NCBI GenBank assembly: GCA_016882265.1
Contig: VGVB01000029.1
Location: 1 to 35,857 of the forward strand
DNA: 35,857 nt
From: Gammaproteobacteria bacterium
Lineage (GTDB): Bacteria; Pseudomonadota; Gammaproteobacteria; Steroidobacterales; Steroidobacteraceae
Direction: 5' to 3'
Of this stretch, positions 1 to 7,721 are shown piece by piece. Position numbers and translations under genes: made by a program. Every line of letters begins with the position of its first letter. Position 1 is the first letter of the stretch. The notes under the pieces are model-generated. The model was not told the origin of the DNA. It made no database searches and saw only the letters and a list, made by a program, of their open reading frames with translations.

Positions 1-123
1 AGCTGGCCCCTGGTTTTCCCCGCCCGCCGGGTAGCCAGGGGCGAGATCAATAGGCTGGATACGCACGTAGATCCTGTAGCGTAGGGCTTGCGGACGCGGG
101 TTCGATTCCCGCCGCCTCCACCA
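1..123 (+). ncRNA. ssrA: tmRNA (transfer-messenger RNA), 3' portion, 5' end outside the window
   Basis: tmRNA rescues ribosomes stalled on broken mRNAs together with SmpB. The visible part is the 3' end. A T-arm is seen with stem GCGGG (96-100), loop TTCGATT (101-107) and stem CCCGC (108-112), followed by the acceptor 3' strand CGCCTCC (113-119), an A and the encoded CCA (121-123). The upstream segment around 61-93 (ACGCACGTAG to TGCGGACGCGGG) resembles the corresponding part of E. coli ssrA. A further helix, GCCCCTGG (6-13) pairing with CCAGGGGC (35-42), fits the last pseudoknot region. The tag-encoding part lies upstream of the window. A plain tRNA is unlikely because no D-arm or anticodon arm precedes the T-arm at the right distance. 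Confidence 0.9.
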
Positions 124-129
124 ATACAT

Positions 130-153
130 CCCCCGGCCAGAGATGGCCGGGGG
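130..153 (+). terminator. hairpin just after tmRNA
   Basis: A perfect 10-bp stem CCCCCGGCCA / TGGCCGGGGG with a GAGA loop begins 7 bases after the tmRNA CCA end. It is well placed to end ssrA transcription or protect the precursor from nucleases. No T-tract follows, so it is not a classical intrinsic terminator. Confidence 0.5.
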
Positions 154-190
154 AAGTCCGGGATCGCGTTGCGGAGCAGTACCGGCCACA

Positions 191-240
191 TTGGAATGTC
201 CGTACGACGTGTCTACAATGTAGATACATTCGACAGGAGG
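191..240 (+). promoter_or_regulatory. mazEF promoter, palindromic operator and ribosome binding site
   Basis: A sigma70-like promoter is visible: TTGGAA at 191-196, a 17-base spacer, and TACAAT at 214-219. A perfect inverted repeat TCTACA-A-TGTAGA (212-224), extended by further matching bases to 209-227 with one mismatch, lies exactly over the -10 box. This is the arrangement expected for autorepression by the MazE-MazF complex. A strong Shine-Dalgarno AGGAGG (235-240) sits 6 bases before the mazE ATG. Confidence 0.75.
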
Positions 241-246
241 CCGGTC

Positions 247-489
247 ATGCAAGCCGTAGTCCGCAAGTGGGGCAACAGTCCGGCCATCCGGCTGCCGGTG
301 GCCGTGCTCAAGGAGGCTGCGTTCAGCCTCGAACAGAAGGTCAACCTGACCGTTACGCGCGGCCGCATCGTCATCGAGCCTTCAAGCAGGGTCGAATACG
401 ATCTCGATGAGCTGATTGCAGGCATCACGTCCAGGAACGCGCACGGAGAAGTCGGCTTCGGCAAGCCGGTCGGCCACGAGGCGCTTTGA
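247..489 (+). CDS. mazE: MazE-type antitoxin (AbrB/MazE fold)
   Basis: This 80-residue protein starts at an ATG preceded by AGGAGG, although the frame stays open further upstream. The N-terminal part (VVRKWGNSPAIRLPVAVLKE, about residues 4-23) is the swapped-hairpin AbrB/MazE DNA-binding signature. The C-terminal part (about 50-80), with YDLDELIAGIT, is the flexible acidic segment that normally wraps the toxin. In this family the antitoxin binds MazF, blocks its RNase site, and represses the operon as a complex. The stop codon overlaps the mazF start (TGATG), so the two are translationally coupled. Identification as a MazE rather than another AbrB-type antitoxin rests on the adjacent clear mazF. 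Confidence 0.92.
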   Translation: MQAVVRKWGNSPAIRLPVAVLKEAAFSLEQKVNLTVTRGRIVIEPSSRVEYDLDELIAGITSRNAHGEVGFGKPVGHEAL

Positions 490-833
490 TGGCGAAACGC
501 ACCGATGTGCCCGACGCCGGGGACATCGTCTGGCTCGAATTCGATCCGCAGCCGGGTCACGAACAGGCCGGACATCGCCCTGCCCTCGTCATCAGTCCGG
601 CGAGCTACAACGGCAGGACCGGGCTGATGGCCTGCTGCCCCATGACCACGCGGAGCAAGGGACATCCCTTTGAAGTGCTCGCGGAAGTTGATGGCGTCGC
701 GAGCGCAGTGCTTTCCGATCAGGTCAAGTCGCTCGACTGGAAGGTTCGCCGCGCCAGAAAGAAAAGTGCAGTGCCGGCGGAGGTCATGGTTCACGTGCGC
801 GCAAAGATCAAGGCGCTGCTGCGCATCCCGTGA
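489..833 (+). CDS. mazF: MazF-type mRNA interferase toxin
   Basis: This is a 114-residue endoribonuclease of the PemK/MazF family, which cleaves mRNA at short sequence motifs when the labile antitoxin is lost. Similarity to E. coli MazF as I recall it is strong throughout: GDIVWLEFDPQPGHEQAGHR near the N-terminus, PMTTRSKGHPFEV in the middle, and LSDQVKSLDW. The residues matching catalytic Arg29 and Thr52 of E. coli MazF are present as R30 and T53. The ATG at 489 overlaps the mazE stop by one base. A TTG one codon upstream is possible but less likely. The toxin looks intact, with full length and all key residues, and the pair sits directly behind ssrA. Confidence 0.95.
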   Translation: MAKRTDVPDAGDIVWLEFDPQPGHEQAGHRPALVISPASYNGRTGLMACCPMTTRSKGHPFEVLAEVDGVASAVLSDQVKSLDWKVRRARKKSAVPAEVMVHVRAKIKALLRIP

Positions 834-841
834 GCGAAGCA

Positions 842-862
842 CCCCAGGCCGCTGGGGCTTTC
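842..862 (+). terminator. weak intrinsic terminator after mazF
   Basis: A 6-bp stem CCCCAG / CTGGGG (842-847 and 852-857) with loop GCCG is followed by CTTTC. It starts 8 bases after the mazF stop. The short stem and short T-run make it a weak candidate. Its position argues that the EthD gene downstream is transcribed separately and starts at 902 rather than at the GTG at 830. Confidence 0.4.
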
Positions 863-901
863 GGTGTGCGACCTGACCTGTCCCGCCGGTACCATACGCC
901 G

Positions 902-1315
902 ATGCTCAAGGTCCTCGTCCTCGTCCACCGCCGGCCCGGCCTGACGCACGAAGAGTTCACGCGCGGCTACCGCGATGAAGTCGGCCCGGCGGTGGCGCAG
1001 AATGTGCCCGGCGTCATCCGCTACGCCCAGAATCATCACCCGCAGCAGCGCGACGGCAGCGACGCGCCCTGGGATGGTGTCGGCGAACTATGGCTCGCCG
1101 ACCTGGCCGCCTGGCAGCGCGTGCAGGAGTTCGCGGCCAGCCCGGCCGGCCAGGCCGTCGTCGACCTCGAAGCGAAGTACATCGACCGTTCGCGGATGAC
1201 GATCCTGGTCTGCGACGAAGTGGTGATGAAGGACGACGGCGCCGAAATGCCGCGCCCGCCTCAACCGCTGCCGGCGGACTCCGGCGGCGCGGGCGGCACA
1301 GCCAGCGGGGCCTGA
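902..1315 (+). CDS. EthD-domain protein (dimeric alpha-beta barrel)
   Basis: The protein has 137 residues. The N-terminus MLKVLVLVHRRPGLTHEEF is the typical opening of EthD-family proteins. These are small ferredoxin-like alpha-beta barrels related to a protein needed for ethyl tert-butyl ether degradation, and most have no known reaction. Conserved-looking features include the early HEEF and the later IRYAQNH segment. The last 25 or so residues are proline- and glycine-rich and probably disordered. A GTG at 830 would add 24 residues, but the domain begins at the 902 ATG and a hairpin lies between, so 902 is preferred. The 3' end overlaps the convergent aminopeptidase gene by 55 bases. Function in this organism cannot be told. 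Confidence 0.75.
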   Translation: MLKVLVLVHRRPGLTHEEFTRGYRDEVGPAVAQNVPGVIRYAQNHHPQQRDGSDAPWDGVGELWLADLAAWQRVQEFAASPAGQAVVDLEAKYIDRSRMTILVCDEVVMKDDGAEMPRPPQPLPADSGGAGGTASGA

Positions 1316-3213
1316 TCGACCGCCAGCGCCGCTTCGATCGAGGCGACCGTGATCGGATGCAGCGCCGGCCGGGCCGCCGCGAACACTTCGCGGGCGAAGA
1401 CCAGCCCGTCCGGAGTGGCGGCGAGCGCCTTGTAAATCGGCATCACGATCTTGCGGCGGCCGACGCGGTTCAGGAACCTGGCCATGGCCGGCCGCGCAGC
1501 CGTGTAGCCGCCACGAACGGTCAGCGGATACCAGCGCTGCGCGATCTCGGGATTCGGCGTGCCGGTGAACTGGTAGGCAACATCGAGCGCCGCGAGCCGT
1601 TCCGTATCGGGCGCCTCCGGCAGGCCGTCGAGAAAATGCACCCATTCCTGCGTGCTCCAGGCGGCCGTCACCGCGGACTGTGGCAGTGCTGCGTTCGCCT
1701 GCCAGGCTTCACGGGCTGCGTCCACCGCCGCCAGCCGCGCCGAGGTTACCTGCGGCGCGGTCGCCGGCACGCCCGGCTGATACAGCCACGCATCGAACTC
1801 GGCCTGGCTGACGCGGCCCGGAGCGAGGTCGAGCAGATGCCGGCACGCGTAGTCGCGGAACTGCACGGTCGAGATCGACTGAAATGCGAAATGCTCGAAG
1901 TAGCCGCGCAGGAATGCGTCGAAGCGCTCCCGCCCGAAGCGCTCCTCGAGAAACTGCAGGAACCACGCGCCCTTCGTGTACACGGTCCCGACCAGGTTGT
2001 CGTCCGGATCGGGCAGCGCTTCCTGCGCGATCGCCAGCGGTTGCAGCGCGAGGTTTTCCGCAGCGAACTCCTGGCGCAGTTCGTTGCGCTCGATCACGCG
2101 GTCGAGGTCGGCGCGCTCGCGGCCGTACAGCGCCTCGATCAGCCGACCCTCGACGTAGGTCGTGAAGCCCTCGTTGAGCCAGGCGTCGTTGGCGGTCGCG
2201 AAGGTCACGAGGTTGCCGGACCAGCTATGCGCCAGCTCGTGCGCGATCAGCGCCACCAGGGAGCGGTCGCCGACGATCACGGTCGGCGTCGCGAAGGTCA
2301 GGCGCGGGTTCTCCATGCCGCCATACGGGAACGACGGCGGCAGGACCAGGATGTCGTAGCGATCCCAGCGGTACGGACCGTACAGCGTCTCCGCGGCCTC
2401 GATCATGCGGCCGGTGTCGGCGAACTCCGCGGCCGCACGCTGCACCAGCGCCGGCTCGGCCCAGACGCCCGAGCGATGATCGATCGGCGCGAACACCAGA
2501 TCTCCGGCGGCGATCGCCAGCAGGTAGGACGGGATCGGCTGCGGCATGCGGAACGTGTAGTCACCGTCGCGCGGCGCCGCCGGATCGTTGTCGGCACTCA
2601 TCAGCGCCATCAGCTCCGGCGGCGTGCGCAGGCGCGCCTCGTAGGTGAAGCGCACCATCGGCGTGTCCTGCAGCGGCACCCACGAGCGCGCATGGATCTG
2701 CTGCGACTGGCTGAAAATGAACGGCTGCCGGCCCCCCTGGGTCATCGCCGGGGTCAGCCACTGCAGTCCGGAGGCCGCCGGTGAAGTGCGGTAGGTGATG
2801 CGCACCGACCCCGGCTGACCGCCGGTGCGCAGGGTCAGGCGCCTGCCGAGTGTCCGGTCCGGTTCGGCCAGCTCGAAGGGCAGTTCCCGCCAGCCGCCGG
2901 CCGGATCGCCCGCCTCGGCCCGCAGGATGGTGAGATCGCGCGTGTCGAGCAGCAACGCGTCGGCGGCGGGATCGCGCCATTCGAGCTGCAGCGTCGCGGT
3001 TCCGGCCAGCGTCCGGGCAGCAAAGTCCATTGCCAGATCGAGGGCCAGATGCCGGATCGCGACCCGGTGCGGCTCGGCGAACGAATGGATATCGCGGATC
3101 GCGGCTGCGGCGTCAGTCACGGGCGCAGGCTCCGTCGCATCGTCCGTTGCCGGCTGCCGGCAGGCGGCGAGCGGGATCAGGGCGGCAACAATCAGCAGGG
3201 TCGGCAGGTGCAT
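1261..3213 (-). CDS. M1 family zinc aminopeptidase, leukotriene-A4-hydrolase-like lipoprotein
   Basis: This 650-residue enzyme removes N-terminal amino acids from peptides. It begins with a lipoprotein signal peptide (about residues 1-18, lipobox LAAC), so it is probably membrane-anchored in the periplasm. An upstream in-frame extension is ignored because the signal sequence starts at the 3213 ATG. M1 hallmarks are clear: substrate-binding GGMEN near 298-302, zinc motif HELAH at 325-329, and the third zinc ligand in NEGF near 348. The order and length match bacterial LTA4H-like aminopeptidases, with an N-terminal beta domain, the catalytic domain and a C-terminal helical domain. It is the last gene of the leftward set, 10 bases after the cysteine desulfurase stop. 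Epoxide hydrolase activity cannot be judged. Confidence 0.93.
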   Translation of the reverse strand: MHLPTLLIVAALIPLAACRQPATDDATEPAPVTDAAAAIRDIHSFAEPHRVAIRHLALDLAMDFAARTLAGTATLQLEWRDPAADALLLDTRDLTILRAEAGDPAGGWRELPFELAEPDRTLGRRLTLRTGGQPGSVRITYRTSPAASGLQWLTPAMTQGGRQPFIFSQSQQIHARSWVPLQDTPMVRFTYEARLRTPPELMALMSADNDPAAPRDGDYTFRMPQPIPSYLLAIAAGDLVFAPIDHRSGVWAEPALVQRAAAEFADTGRMIEAAETLYGPYRWDRYDILVLPPSFPYGGMENPRLTFATPTVIVGDRSLVALIAHELAHSWSGNLVTFATANDAWLNEGFTTYVEGRLIEALYGRERADLDRVIERNELRQEFAAENLALQPLAIAQEALPDPDDNLVGTVYTKGAWFLQFLEERFGRERFDAFLRGYFEHFAFQSISTVQFRDYACRHLLDLAPGRVSQAEFDAWLYQPGVPATAPQVTSARLAAVDAAREAWQANAALPQSAVTAAWSTQEWVHFLDGLPEAPDTERLAALDVAYQFTGTPNPEIAQRWYPLTVRGGYTAARPAMARFLNRVGRRKIVMPIYKALAATPDGLVFAREVFAAARPALHPITVASIEAALAVDQAPLAVPPAPPESAGSG

Positions 3214-3223
3214 GGTCCGTCCT

Positions 3224-4390
3224 TCAGTCCGCTGGATGTCCCGCTGCCGCTGGCGGCCGGCACGCCTTCTGCCACGCCGCAATCAGCGCCTGCGCCGCAC
3301 GCTCGATATCCGGCCCGGTCGTGTCCCAGCCGGTGGACAGGCGCACCGCGCCGCGCGCGCGGGCAGCGTCGCAGCCCATCGCCGCGAGCACACCACTGAC
3401 AGTATCTTGCCCGGAATGACAGGCCGAACCGACTGCAGCGGCGACATCAGCACTCACCGCCTCGAGCAGTTCACGCCCGGTGACTCCGGGAAACGAGACG
3501 TGCAGCGTATTCGGCAGCCGCTCGCCGGGATGTCCGTTCAGAGCCAGGCCCGGAATCTCCGCTGCCAGCAGCCGATGGAGCCGATCGCGCGGTTCGCGCA
3601 GACTGCGCCCGGCTTCCGGCAACCGCTCGCGCGCCAGCCGTGCGGCGGCGCCCAAGCCAGCGATGGCCGGCACATTCTCGGTGCCGGGCCGCAGGCCGCG
3701 TTCCTGCCCGGCGCCGTGCAGGATGGCGGCGAGCGGAGTACCGGTCCGGACGTACAGTGCGCCGATGCCCTTCGGCGCGCAGAACTTGTGCCCGGCGATG
3801 GTCAGCAGGTCGACGCCGAGCGCCGCGACGTCCACCGGGATCTTGCCGGCCGATTGGGCCGCATCGGTGTGCAGCAGCACGCCGTGCGCGCGCGTGACCG
3901 CCGCGATCGCCGCGATCGGCTGCAGCGTGCCGACCTCGTTGTTGGCGTGCATGATGGAGACGAGCGCCGTGTCCGGCCGCAGCGCGGCCGCGACCTCCGC
4001 TGGCGCAACGCGGCCGCTGCTGTCCACCGGCACAACCGTGAGTGCCCAGCCCTGGCGCTCGAGCTGCCGGGCCGGTTCCAGCACGGCTGGATGTTCGACG
4101 GCGCTGATGATCAGGTGGCGCCGACCGGGCCGCGCGGCTGCGACACCCAGCAGCGCCAGGTTGTTGGCCTCGGTCGCGCAACCGGTGAAGATGATCTCCG
4201 CGGCCTGCGCGCCGATCAGCGCGGCGACCGAGTCACGGGACTCCGCGACCAGCGCCGCAGCGCGGCGCCCGGGCTGGTGGGCAGATGACGGGTTGCCGGA
4301 TACGTGCCGCAGACAGTCGAGCATCGCCTCGACCACCGGTGCGGCGACCGGCGTCGTCGCGTTGTGGTCGAGGTAGACCGGTTCGTTCAC
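3224..4390 (-). CDS. cysteine desulfurase (NifS/IscS-type, PLP enzyme)
   Basis: This 388-residue PLP enzyme converts cysteine to alanine and transfers the sulfur as a persulfide, for Fe-S clusters or thio-modification. Family features are YLDHNATTP at the N-terminus, SGNPSSAH near residue 31, the cofactor lysine in AGHKF (about K202), RPGTENV, and a catalytic-loop cysteine in GSACHSGQ (about C324). The long loop and the SACHSG motif place it in the NifS/IscS class rather than the SufS class. There are no isc scaffold genes nearby, so it is probably not the housekeeping iscS. Its start overlaps the stop of the upstream trans-sulfuration lyase by 4 bases, suggesting that cysteine made or bound by one enzyme supplies the other. 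Confidence 0.92.
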   Translation of the reverse strand: MNEPVYLDHNATTPVAAPVVEAMLDCLRHVSGNPSSAHQPGRRAAALVAESRDSVAALIGAQAAEIIFTGCATEANNLALLGVAAARPGRRHLIISAVEHPAVLEPARQLERQGWALTVVPVDSSGRVAPAEVAAALRPDTALVSIMHANNEVGTLQPIAAIAAVTRAHGVLLHTDAAQSAGKIPVDVAALGVDLLTIAGHKFCAPKGIGALYVRTGTPLAAILHGAGQERGLRPGTENVPAIAGLGAAARLARERLPEAGRSLREPRDRLHRLLAAEIPGLALNGHPGERLPNTLHVSFPGVTGRELLEAVSADVAAAVGSACHSGQDTVSGVLAAMGCDAARARGAVRLSTGWDTTGPDIERAAQALIAAWQKACRPPAAAGHPAD

Positions 4391-5559
4391 CCCAGCGCCT
4401 GCGTCAGATCAGCGATCAGGTCAGCCGGATCCTCGAGCCCGACCGACAGCCGCAGCATCGAGTCCGAGATGCCGCGGCGCGCGCGCTCCTCCGGCGTCAG
4501 GCCGTGGTGGGTCGTCGTGCACGGCTGCGTCACCAGACTTTCGGCACCGCCGAGACTCGGCGCGAGAATGAAGATACGCAGGCGATCAGCGACGCGGGTG
4601 GCCGCCGCGCCGTCGCCAGCCACCTCGAGCGTCAGCATGCCGCCGTAACCCTGCATCTGACGGCGCGCCAGCGCATGACCGGGGAATTCCGCCAGGCCCG
4701 GGTACAGCACGCACCGCACCCGCGGGTGCCGCCGCAGCGCCTCGGCTACCGCCTGGGCGCTCGCGTTCTGCTGGCGCACACGGATGACGAGCGTCCGCAG
4801 GCTGCGCGCCAGCAAGGCCGCCGTCGCCGGCGCCAGCATCGAACCGAGACTCTTGCGCCAGTTCCACACCGGCGCCAGCAGCGCCTGCGCACCCATCAGG
4901 GCGCCACCCGTGATGTCGCTGTGCCCGCCAAGGTACTTCGTCGCGCTGTGCATCACGAGGTCGGCGCCGAGCCGCAGGGGCTGCTGGTTGACCGGCGAAG
5001 CGAACGTGTTGTCCACCGCGAGCAGTGCGTCGTGCCGATGCGCCCGCGCGGCGAGCGCGCGGATATCGAAGACCTCGAGCGTCGGGTTGCTCGGCGTCTC
5101 CAGGAACACGAGCCGCGCGCCGCCGGCGAGCAGGTCGTCGAGCCGGTCGAGTTCGTCCCCGCGGAGCAGGTGGGTGCGGATGCCCAGCAGCGGCAACTGG
5201 CTCTGCAACAGTTCCAGCGTGCCGCCGTAGGCATCGCCGATACAGACGATACCGTCGCGGCCGTGGGTCAGGAACAGCGCGGTCGCGGCGGCCATGCCGG
5301 AGCAGAAGGCCCAGGCCTGCTCCGCGCCTTCCAGCACGGCCAGCGTCTCTTCGAGTGCGAGGATGGTCGGGTTGAGTCCGTAGCGCGTGTACAGGCTGCC
5401 GGGCCGCCGCCCCGCGACGACGTCGCGCAATTCGGCGGTGTTACGGAATGCGAACGTCGTCGTGTCGTACACCGGCAGGTGCGGGCTGCCGTGCGGGTCG
5501 GTGAGGCTGTGCTCGTGGATGATGCGCGTGGCGAGGCCCGGTCCGGCTGGGTCGGTCAT
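4387..5559 (-). CDS. cystathionine gamma-lyase / gamma-synthase family PLP enzyme
   Basis: This 390-residue protein belongs to the Cys/Met-metabolism PLP family. The segments YTRYGLNPT (about 57-65), the PLP-stacking region SGMAA, ETPSNPT, VDNTFASP and the cofactor lysine in SATKYLGG (about K208) are all present. LGGAESL and the C-terminal LRLSVGLED are typical of the C-terminal domain. Family members split cystathionine or homocysteine, or form cystathionine from activated homoserine; sequence alone does not separate these. Pairing with a cysteine desulfurase through an ATGA overlap favours a role in producing cysteine (cystathionine gamma-lyase), but that is inference. It also overlaps the upstream beta-barrel gene by 4 bases. 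Confidence 0.9.
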   Translation of the reverse strand: MTDPAGPGLATRIIHEHSLTDPHGSPHLPVYDTTTFAFRNTAELRDVVAGRRPGSLYTRYGLNPTILALEETLAVLEGAEQAWAFCSGMAAATALFLTHGRDGIVCIGDAYGGTLELLQSQLPLLGIRTHLLRGDELDRLDDLLAGGARLVFLETPSNPTLEVFDIRALAARAHRHDALLAVDNTFASPVNQQPLRLGADLVMHSATKYLGGHSDITGGALMGAQALLAPVWNWRKSLGSMLAPATAALLARSLRTLVIRVRQQNASAQAVAEALRRHPRVRCVLYPGLAEFPGHALARRQMQGYGGMLTLEVAGDGAAATRVADRLRIFILAPSLGGAESLVTQPCTTTHHGLTPEERARRGISDSMLRLSVGLEDPADLIADLTQALG

Positions 5560-6662
5560 TCGTGGTACCCGGTCAGTTTCGGATCGCGCAGCAACCGCGC
5601 AGGCGGCGCGGGCCGATTATACGCTGCGCGCGCGGCTGGCTGCGGCTGCCGCAGCAGTTGATCATAGACTTCGCCGAACAGCATCTCGAAGCCGATGCTG
5701 AAGCCAGGGCAGGCGTGACAACGCTCCGCCGGTGCCACCCCGTGCGCCCAGAACAGTGTCGCGGTGGCCTCGACGAAGAACCAGTCGCGCCACATCGACC
5801 GGCGCTGCGTGAATCGCAGTCCGTAGAGATCCGGCTGCTGGCCGTCCGTCTCGCCCCGCGCGAACAGCTCATAGCGCTGCGCGCGGCGGTGGTCGAGCGC
5901 CTGGTACAACGCGACGCGCGTCTTCCAGCGCAGGCCGAGCGTCTGCTCGGACCAGCGCAGCGAGTTGGCCCAGCGCAGCAGATACGCCGGGGCCAGCGCC
6001 CGGTCGAAATCGAACGCCTCGGTCAGCCCGAAGCCCTCCTGGTTCTCCCAGAACGCGGTACTGCGCAGGGTCAGCAGCCAAGGCTCGGCCGGCTGGAAAT
6101 AGCGGCGATGGCGCGCGTTGAGGTACGGGTTGAGCGGACTGTCGAGCTTGACCCCGGCGCCGAGGTCGAAGCGGCTGCGGCGCCCGCGGTGGACTCCATA
6201 GCCGAGGCCCGCGAACCAGGCCGCGTCCTCCTCATCGGAGAACTCGCCGGCCAGCGGGCCGATGCCGACTGTCTCGTCGGCGACGAATTCGTCGCGGCTG
6301 ACCCGGCCGAAGATCGCATTCAGCCGCTCGTCAACCCTCGGCAGCGCCAGGTTCGCGCGCAGCCGGCCGTCCAGCCCGAGGTCGTCGAGTTCGTTCCAGC
6401 CCAGCGCAAGACCGGCGCGACCATAGTTACCCTGGCCGGGTTCGGCGAGTTCGTGGCCGCCGCCGAACAGGCGGTCCACGAATCGGGACATGCCGCAGAC
6501 GCTGCGTTCGAGCCCGGCGCGCACGGTATCCAGGCTGCCCGCAGACGCGACCGGGGGATCCCGGCAGGGATCCGCGAGCTCGGCATCAGCCTCCTGCGCC
6601 GCCGCCGGCGCGATCAGCGCCAGCGCCAGCCACACTCCGCGGCATGCCGGAACCGTCCGCAT
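5556..6662 (-). CDS. putative outer-membrane beta-barrel protein of unknown function
   Basis: The 368-residue protein opens with a signal peptide (MRTVPACRGVWLALALIAPA, cleavage near AAAQ). The body alternates polar and aromatic residues in strands such as RAGLALGWNEL, SRFDLGAGVKL, LTLRSTAFWENQ and FVEATATLFWAHG, as expected for an outer-membrane barrel of perhaps 10-12 strands. Two cysteine pairs are present near the N-terminus and in the CHACPG loop near the C-terminus, and could form disulfides. I do not recognise a named family. It is the first gene of the leftward operon, since its stop overlaps the trans-sulfuration lyase start. A clear promoter is not visible in the 24 bases separating it from the end of the next gene upstream, so it may be transcribed from further upstream. 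Confidence 0.7.
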   Translation of the reverse strand: MRTVPACRGVWLALALIAPAAAQEADAELADPCRDPPVASAGSLDTVRAGLERSVCGMSRFVDRLFGGGHELAEPGQGNYGRAGLALGWNELDDLGLDGRLRANLALPRVDERLNAIFGRVSRDEFVADETVGIGPLAGEFSDEEDAAWFAGLGYGVHRGRRSRFDLGAGVKLDSPLNPYLNARHRRYFQPAEPWLLTLRSTAFWENQEGFGLTEAFDFDRALAPAYLLRWANSLRWSEQTLGLRWKTRVALYQALDHRRAQRYELFARGETDGQQPDLYGLRFTQRRSMWRDWFFVEATATLFWAHGVAPAERCHACPGFSIGFEMLFGEVYDQLLRQPQPAARAAYNRPAPPARLLRDPKLTGYHE

Positions 6663-6686
6663 GCGCTCATTATCGCCTGCCCCTGG

Positions 6687-7718
6687 CTAGAACAGATCTC
6701 CGTCCCGGGCCTGCACCACCGGGCCGTCGTAGTACTCGCGCACTTCCTTCAGTACTGCCTCCGGGTCGTAGGGGTCGGAGTAATTCTGCACGTGGTAGAG
6801 CACCAGCATCTTGACCCTGGCGGCGGTCGCGATGCGAGCCAGTTCCCGGGGCTTGATGTGGTACTGCCAGATGAGCTGCCCCTTTTCCTCCACGGTCTTG
6901 CCACCCCAGGGGGCATTGCCCAGATCGGCCTCCGAGCACACCTCGGCCACGAACACGTCCGCCCCCTGCGCGGCCGCGATCAGGCGGTCGTCGCCGGAGC
7001 CGTCACCGCCGATCACCAGCACCCGGTCCGGGGTCGTAACCCGATAGGCATAGTTGTAGGGCAGTTCCCAGTGCTTATGCTGGAACGCTTCCACCTTGAC
7101 GTTCTGGTCCTGGTAGACGACGCCGGAGCTGTCGATGGCGAAATCATGCCCACGGGCCTTCCAGCCATGCGGCGGCGTCGTCGGATCCTTGGCCAGATCG
7201 AGTTCGATCGTGTCTCGCCACGCTTCGAGGATGGCATCGACGCGGCGGGTGATCCCCGGCGGCCCGTAGATGTCCATCGGATTGGCGCGATTCAGGTACC
7301 ACGGCTGCAGGATCAGCGCCGGAATGCCGATCGTGTGATCCGGGTGCATGTGGGTGATGAACAGGCGGGTCAGGTTATCCACCTGGAACGCCTGCGCGAT
7401 CACGCCACCGTGAAAGGTGGCCGCCTTCGCCAGGCCGCGCCACACGCCCTCGCCGGCGTCGAACAGGTACGACTGACCATTGACGACGACGGCCGTGCCC
7501 GGGCCGAAGCGATGGGGATTCGGCAGCGGATGGCCGGTGCCCAGCATGACCAGTCGCGACTTCGCGCCGGGCGGCGCGAGATTGCGCGGCGGGCCCGGGT
7601 CGTGGCGGTTCTCGTAGCTCTCGGTCACGCCGGCGAGGGCCATCTGCAACCCGGAGGCTCCGCACAGCAGGGCTGCCAAAGCGAGCCGCGACCACTGGTT
7701 GACACTGGAATTGAACAT
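6687..7718 (-). CDS. exported metallo-beta-lactamase-fold hydrolase (RNase Z/arylsulfatase-like branch)
   Basis: The 343-residue protein has an N-terminal signal sequence (about 1-30, hydrophobic core LALAALLCGASGLQMALA), so it acts outside the cytoplasm. The metal motif THMHPDH (about 122-128) marks the MBL fold. Downstream GGDGSGDD (metal-bridging Asp), FQHKH and the late YHV supply further likely ligands. The layout (early VMLGTGHPLPNPHR, later DRLIAAAQGADVFVAEV) resembles the RNase Z/arylsulfatase (AtsA)-type branch rather than antibiotic beta-lactamases. From memory, MBL proteins of this general sort include GntH of guanitoxin loci, but I cannot test that relation. A GGAG Shine-Dalgarno lies just upstream of the ATG, inside the end of the MFS gene. 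It is the last gene of the amidohydrolase-MFS-MBL operon. Confidence 0.85.
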   Translation of the reverse strand: MFNSSVNQWSRLALAALLCGASGLQMALAGVTESYENRHDPGPPRNLAPPGAKSRLVMLGTGHPLPNPHRFGPGTAVVVNGQSYLFDAGEGVWRGLAKAATFHGGVIAQAFQVDNLTRLFITHMHPDHTIGIPALILQPWYLNRANPMDIYGPPGITRRVDAILEAWRDTIELDLAKDPTTPPHGWKARGHDFAIDSSGVVYQDQNVKVEAFQHKHWELPYNYAYRVTTPDRVLVIGGDGSGDDRLIAAAQGADVFVAEVCSEADLGNAPWGGKTVEEKGQLIWQYHIKPRELARIATAARVKMLVLYHVQNYSDPYDPEAVLKEVREYYDGPVVQARDGDLF

Positions 7719-7721
7719 GGA

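Noticed and set aside
830..901. GTG start overlapping the mazF stop for the EthD protein
   Set aside because: The EthD domain begins at the 902 ATG, and a terminator-like hairpin lies in the extra segment.
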